Positions 5,434 to 8,777 of a stretch of 8,777 bases of DNA are shown here, piece after piece (position 1 is the stretch's first letter; each line of letters starts with the position of its first letter). The notes beneath the pieces are model-generated. The model was given only the letters and a program-made list of their open reading frames with translations, had not been told where the DNA came from and made no database searches. The translations under genes and the position numbers were made by a program. Source of the stretch: Alphaproteobacteria bacterium (GTDB lineage Bacteria; Pseudomonadota; Alphaproteobacteria; Caulobacterales; Parvularculaceae); assembly GCA_030428745.1 (NCBI GenBank), contig JAUIEG010000082.1, forward strand, positions 1 through 8,777, written 5' to 3'.

Positions 5434-6843
5434 ATGGCCGATAATCAACAGCCTGTCGTCACCCGCTTCGCCCCCTCGCCCACAGGCTATCTGCATATTG
5501 GCGGCGCGCGGACGGCGCTTTTCAACTGGCTTTACGCGCGCGGGCGCGGCGGCAAGTTTCTGTTGCGCATCGAGGACACAGATCGCGCGCGCCACAATGA
5601 GGCGGCGGTTGAAGCCATTCTTGACGGGCTCAAATGGCTCGGCCTCGACTGGGATGGCGATCCCGTGTCGCAATATGAACAAGCCGCGCGCCACGCGGAA
5701 ATCGCCAATCAGCTGCTGACTGAAGGCAAAGCCTATCGCTGTTACCTGACGCCGGATGAACTGTCCGCCGCGCGCGACAAGGCGCGCGAAAACAATATCC
5801 GGTTTGAAAGTCCGTGGCGCGACGCTGATCCGTCGACGGCGCCGGACGCGCCCTATGCGGTGCGGTTCAAGGCGCCGCGCGAGGGAGAAACGATTGTCGA
5901 GGACGCGGTGCAGGGCCGCGTCGCTTTCCCGAACACAGCGCTCGACGATCTCATTATTCTCAGAAGCGATGGCGCGCCGACCTACAATCTCGCCGTTGTC
6001 GTCGACGATCACGATATGGGCGTGACCCATGTCATTCGCGGTGACGATCATTTGAACAATGCAGCGCGCCAGACACAAATCTATCAGGCGCTCGGCTGGT
6101 CCCTTCCCGTCTTCGCCCATATTCCGCTGATCCATGGCAGCGACGGCGCAAAACTATCAAAGCGCCATGGCGCGCTTGGCGTCGAAGCGTATCGGGATGA
6201 CGGCTACCTGCCGGAAGGGCTGTTCAACTATCTTCTTCGTCTCGGTTGGGGCCATGGCGATGAAGAGATCATCCCCTATGAAAAGGCGAAGCAGCTTTTC
6301 GATCTGAAAGGGATCAACAAGGCGCCAGCGCGGCTCGACCTCGACAAGCTCAACCATGTGAATGCGCACTATGTTGCGGCGTTGAGCGACGAGGCGTTTT
6401 TGCGTTGGGCGGCGCCGTTTCTTGAAAAGGCCGGCGTCGATCTGAATGCAGAGAATAGAGCCCGGCTTGAGCGTTCGGCGGCGTTTCTGAAAACACGCTG
6501 TGCGACCCTGGCCGATGTGGTTCCGGCGTCGGAATTCCTGTTTTTGACGCGCCCCCTCACGGTCGAAGGCAAGGCCGCAAAACCCCTCCGCAAGGAAGGC
6601 GCTACGGAAATCCTTAACGATCTTAACCAGGCTCTGGAGGATGAGGCCGTGTGGGCCTCGCCTGAGGCGCTGGACGAGACGCTCCAGGCCTTCGCCGCCT
6701 CAAAAAACGTGGGTTTCGGGGTGGTCGGCCCTCCGGCCCGGGCGGCGCTCACGGCAGGACGGCCTTCGCCGGGGCTTGGCGAAGTGCTATATGGACTGGG
6801 TAGAGTCGAATCGCGCGCCAGGCTTGGCGATCAGGCTGGCTGA
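5434..6843 (+). CDS. gltX: Glutamyl-tRNA synthetase (glutamate--tRNA ligase)
   Basis: This class I aminoacyl-tRNA synthetase activates glutamate with ATP and charges tRNA-Glu; in organisms lacking GlnRS it may also mischarge tRNA-Gln for the amidotransferase GatCAB. The 469-residue length is standard. The N-terminal Rossmann catalytic domain starts VVTRFAPSPTGYLHIGGART, with the HIGH-type signature HIGG at 21-24, and carries the KMSKS-type loop KLSKR at 240-244 within GSDGAKLSKRHG. The C-terminal helical anticodon-binding region ends in a conserved-looking GFGVVGPPARAALT...SPGLGEVLYGLG segment. Cys103 is the only cysteine of the usual CxC...CxH zinc cluster region, so no zinc site is expected. 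Many alphaproteobacteria carry two gltX paralogues; which this is cannot be told here. It diverges from comEC and is followed by gltA 84 bp later without an obvious terminator. Confidence 0.97.
   Translation: MADNQQPVVTRFAPSPTGYLHIGGARTALFNWLYARGRGGKFLLRIEDTDRARHNEAAVEAILDGLKWLGLDWDGDPVSQYEQAARHAEIANQLLTEGKAYRCYLTPDELSAARDKARENNIRFESPWRDADPSTAPDAPYAVRFKAPREGETIVEDAVQGRVAFPNTALDDLIILRSDGAPTYNLAVVVDDHDMGVTHVIRGDDHLNNAARQTQIYQALGWSLPVFAHIPLIHGSDGAKLSKRHGALGVEAYRDDGYLPEGLFNYLLRLGWGHGDEEIIPYEKAKQLFDLKGINKAPARLDLDKLNHVNAHYVAALSDEAFLRWAAPFLEKAGVDLNAENRARLERSAAFLKTRCATLADVVPASEFLFLTRPLTVEGKAAKPLRKEGATEILNDLNQALEDEAVWASPEALDETLQAFAASKNVGFGVVGPPARAALTAGRPSPGLGEVLYGLGRVESRARLGDQAG
6803..6812 (+). other. 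Two abutting GANTC (CcrM-type) methylation sites
   Basis: GAGTC (6803-6807) is immediately followed by GAATC (6808-6812), inside the last codons of gltX and about 115 bp upstream of the gltA start. GANTC is the target of the cell-cycle methylase CcrM in most alphaproteobacteria. The sites are plain in the sequence; methylation and any effect on gltA are inference. Confidence 0.4.
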
Positions 6844-6915
6844 CGCGGGACTGGAAACCCTTGATTAAACTGGCTAGTGTGCGCCGCAACATGCGTTGAC
6901 GCGCTGCGAAAAGAA

Positions 6916-6919
6916 AAGG
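6916..6919 (+). promoter_or_regulatory. gltA ribosome binding site (decides the start)
   Basis: AAGG at 6916-6919 lies 8 nt before the ATG at 6928 in a purine-rich run. It supports that ATG over the in-frame GTG at 6877, which would add 17 residues with no resemblance to the family N-terminus. Confidence 0.55.
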
Positions 6920-6927
6920 CTATATCC

Positions 6928-8232
<1,305 letters not shown>

Positions 8233-8267
8233 GAACGATACCGGGCGGATAGGGAGGAGATGCGAGG

Positions 8268-8471
8268 ATGCTTTGGCTAGCCTTGCATATGTGGGCGCTG
8301 TTGCTGGCGGCTTTCGTCATCGGTCTTGCCGTTGGCTGGTGGATATGGGGCCAGTCTCAGCGCACGCCTGCTCCCGCCGCGACCGGTGAAGCCGCGCCAA
8401 AAACAGTTGAACTGGGGTCTCTCGATCTTGACGGTGAAACAACGCCTTCCGGCGGCCCCAACGCGAATTAA
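8268..8471 (+). CDS. Small single-pass membrane protein of unknown function
   Basis: The gene encodes 67 residues. A hydrophobic, Trp-rich segment at about 4-27 (WLALHMWALLLAAFVIGLAV, then GWWIWG) forms one membrane helix with a G-LAVG pattern of small residues. It is followed by a short hydrophilic tail rich in Ala, Pro, Thr and acidic residues (RTPAPAATGEAAP, then SLDLDGETTPSG). There is no signal-peptidase or lipobox cysteine. A strong Shine-Dalgarno run AGGGAGGA (8251-8258) precedes the ATG by 9 nt. The gene lies 35 bp after gltA and 11 bp before purB, so co-transcription is likely. I do not recognise a named family. The MW-LL-AF--G---GW-W pattern resembles N-terminal anchors of some alphaproteobacterial helix-hairpin-helix proteins, but that is memory-based and weak. 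The strong RBS and operon fit argue that it is real. Confidence 0.75.
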   Translation: MLWLALHMWALLLAAFVIGLAVGWWIWGQSQRTPAPAATGEAAPKTVELGSLDLDGETTPSGGPNAN

Positions 8472-8482
8472 CGGAGATACTG

Positions 8483-8777
8483 ATGATCCCCCGCTACACC
8501 CGTCCGGAAATGGCCGCGATCTGGTCAGACGCGTCCAAATACCGGATCTGGTTCGAGATTGAGGCCTATGCGGCGGACCGGCTGGCGGAGCTGGGCGTTA
8601 TTCCCACAAGCGCCGCGAAGACAATCTGGGAAAAAGGCGGCAAGGCGGAATTCGATGTCGCCCGGATCGACGAGATCGAACGCGAGGTGAAGCACGATGT
8701 CATCGCCTTCCTGACGCATCTGGCGGAATTCATCGGCGACGACGCGCGCTTCGTCCATCAGGGGATGACCTCTTCGG
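8483..8777 (+). CDS. purB: Adenylosuccinate lyase (3'-truncated by window)
   Basis: PurB cleaves fumarate from SAICAR and from adenylosuccinate, so it acts twice in purine synthesis (the AICAR step and the final AMP step). Only the first 98 codons of an enzyme of roughly 430 residues are visible. The start MIPRYTRPEMAAIW, the helix WFEIEAYAADRLAELGVIP, and the segments DVARIDEIEREVKHDVIAFLTHLAE and RFVHQGMTSS are characteristic of the short bacterial PurB type in the fumarase/aspartase superfamily; His in VHQGMTSS is the expected substrate-binding residue. GGAG at 8473-8476 lies 6 nt before the ATG. It is 11 bp downstream of the small membrane gene and probably shares its transcript. The frame is still open at the window edge. 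Confidence 0.95.
   Translation, partial: MIPRYTRPEMAAIWSDASKYRIWFEIEAYAADRLAELGVIPTSAAKTIWEKGGKAEFDVARIDEIEREVKHDVIAFLTHLAEFIGDDARFVHQGMTSS

Noticed and set aside
5317..6135. The comEC frame stays open on the minus strand deep into gltX, allowing a 998-residue protein.
   Set aside because: The extension is antisense to the GltX catalytic domain, does not resemble ComEC, and uses rare codons just before 5316.
6896..6926. TTGACG ... TATATC as a gltA promoter.
   Set aside because: The spacer is 19 bp and the start point would fall at or inside the gltA start codon, removing its ribosome binding site.
6877..6927. GTG start 17 codons upstream for gltA.
   Set aside because: No suitable ribosome binding site, and the added residues do not resemble citrate synthase; ATG 6928 has AAGG 8 nt upstream.
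8525..8758. Minus-strand open frame opposite purB.
   Set aside because: It is antisense to clear PurB coding sequence and has no recognisable features.

Overview
The window is a gene-dense, GC-rich stretch of a bacterial chromosome, almost certainly from an alphaproteobacterium. Three things point there: the gene order trpG-trpD-trpC / lexA / comEC / gltX / gltA is one I associate with Caulobacter-like and related alphaproteobacteria; the lexA promoter carries the alphaproteobacterial SOS operator (GAAC-N7-GAAC, i.e. GTTC-N7-GTTC on the other strand) rather than the E. coli CTGT-N8-ACAG type; and GANTC, the CcrM methylation site of this class, is sparse. TrpG is a separate protein rather than a TrpE-G fusion, and moaC-moeA is absent between trpC and lexA, so a Caulobacterales/Parvularculales-type relative is a reasonable guess, but the genus cannot be fixed from sequence reading alone.

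Layout. 1-2233 (+): the end of trpG, then complete trpD and trpC, joined by two 4-bp ATGA stop/start overlaps; this is the middle of a tryptophan biosynthesis operon. 2234-2422: a 189-bp intergenic stretch holding a sigma70-like promoter whose -10 element lies inside an SOS box, followed by a long leader with small inverted repeats. 2423-3142 (+): lexA. 3139-5316 (-): comEC, converging on lexA so tightly that the two stop codons overlap in the tetranucleotide CTAG. 5317-5433: divergent intergenic region with a 30-bp interrupted dyad. 5434-6843 (+): gltX. 6928-8232 (+): gltA. 8268-8471 (+): a 67-residue single-pass membrane protein I cannot name. 8483-8777 (+): the first 98 codons of purB, cut by the window edge.

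Functionally these are core genes: tryptophan synthesis, SOS regulation, DNA uptake channel, glutamyl-tRNA charging, TCA cycle entry and purine synthesis. LexA appears to be autoregulated and retains its self-cleavage site and Ser/Lys dyad. gltA, the small membrane gene and purB are spaced like one transcription unit. All reading frames are intact. I see no mobile element, CRISPR array, tRNA or rRNA, and no convincing undescribed multi-gene system; the points worth a second look are regulatory architecture and the small membrane protein.
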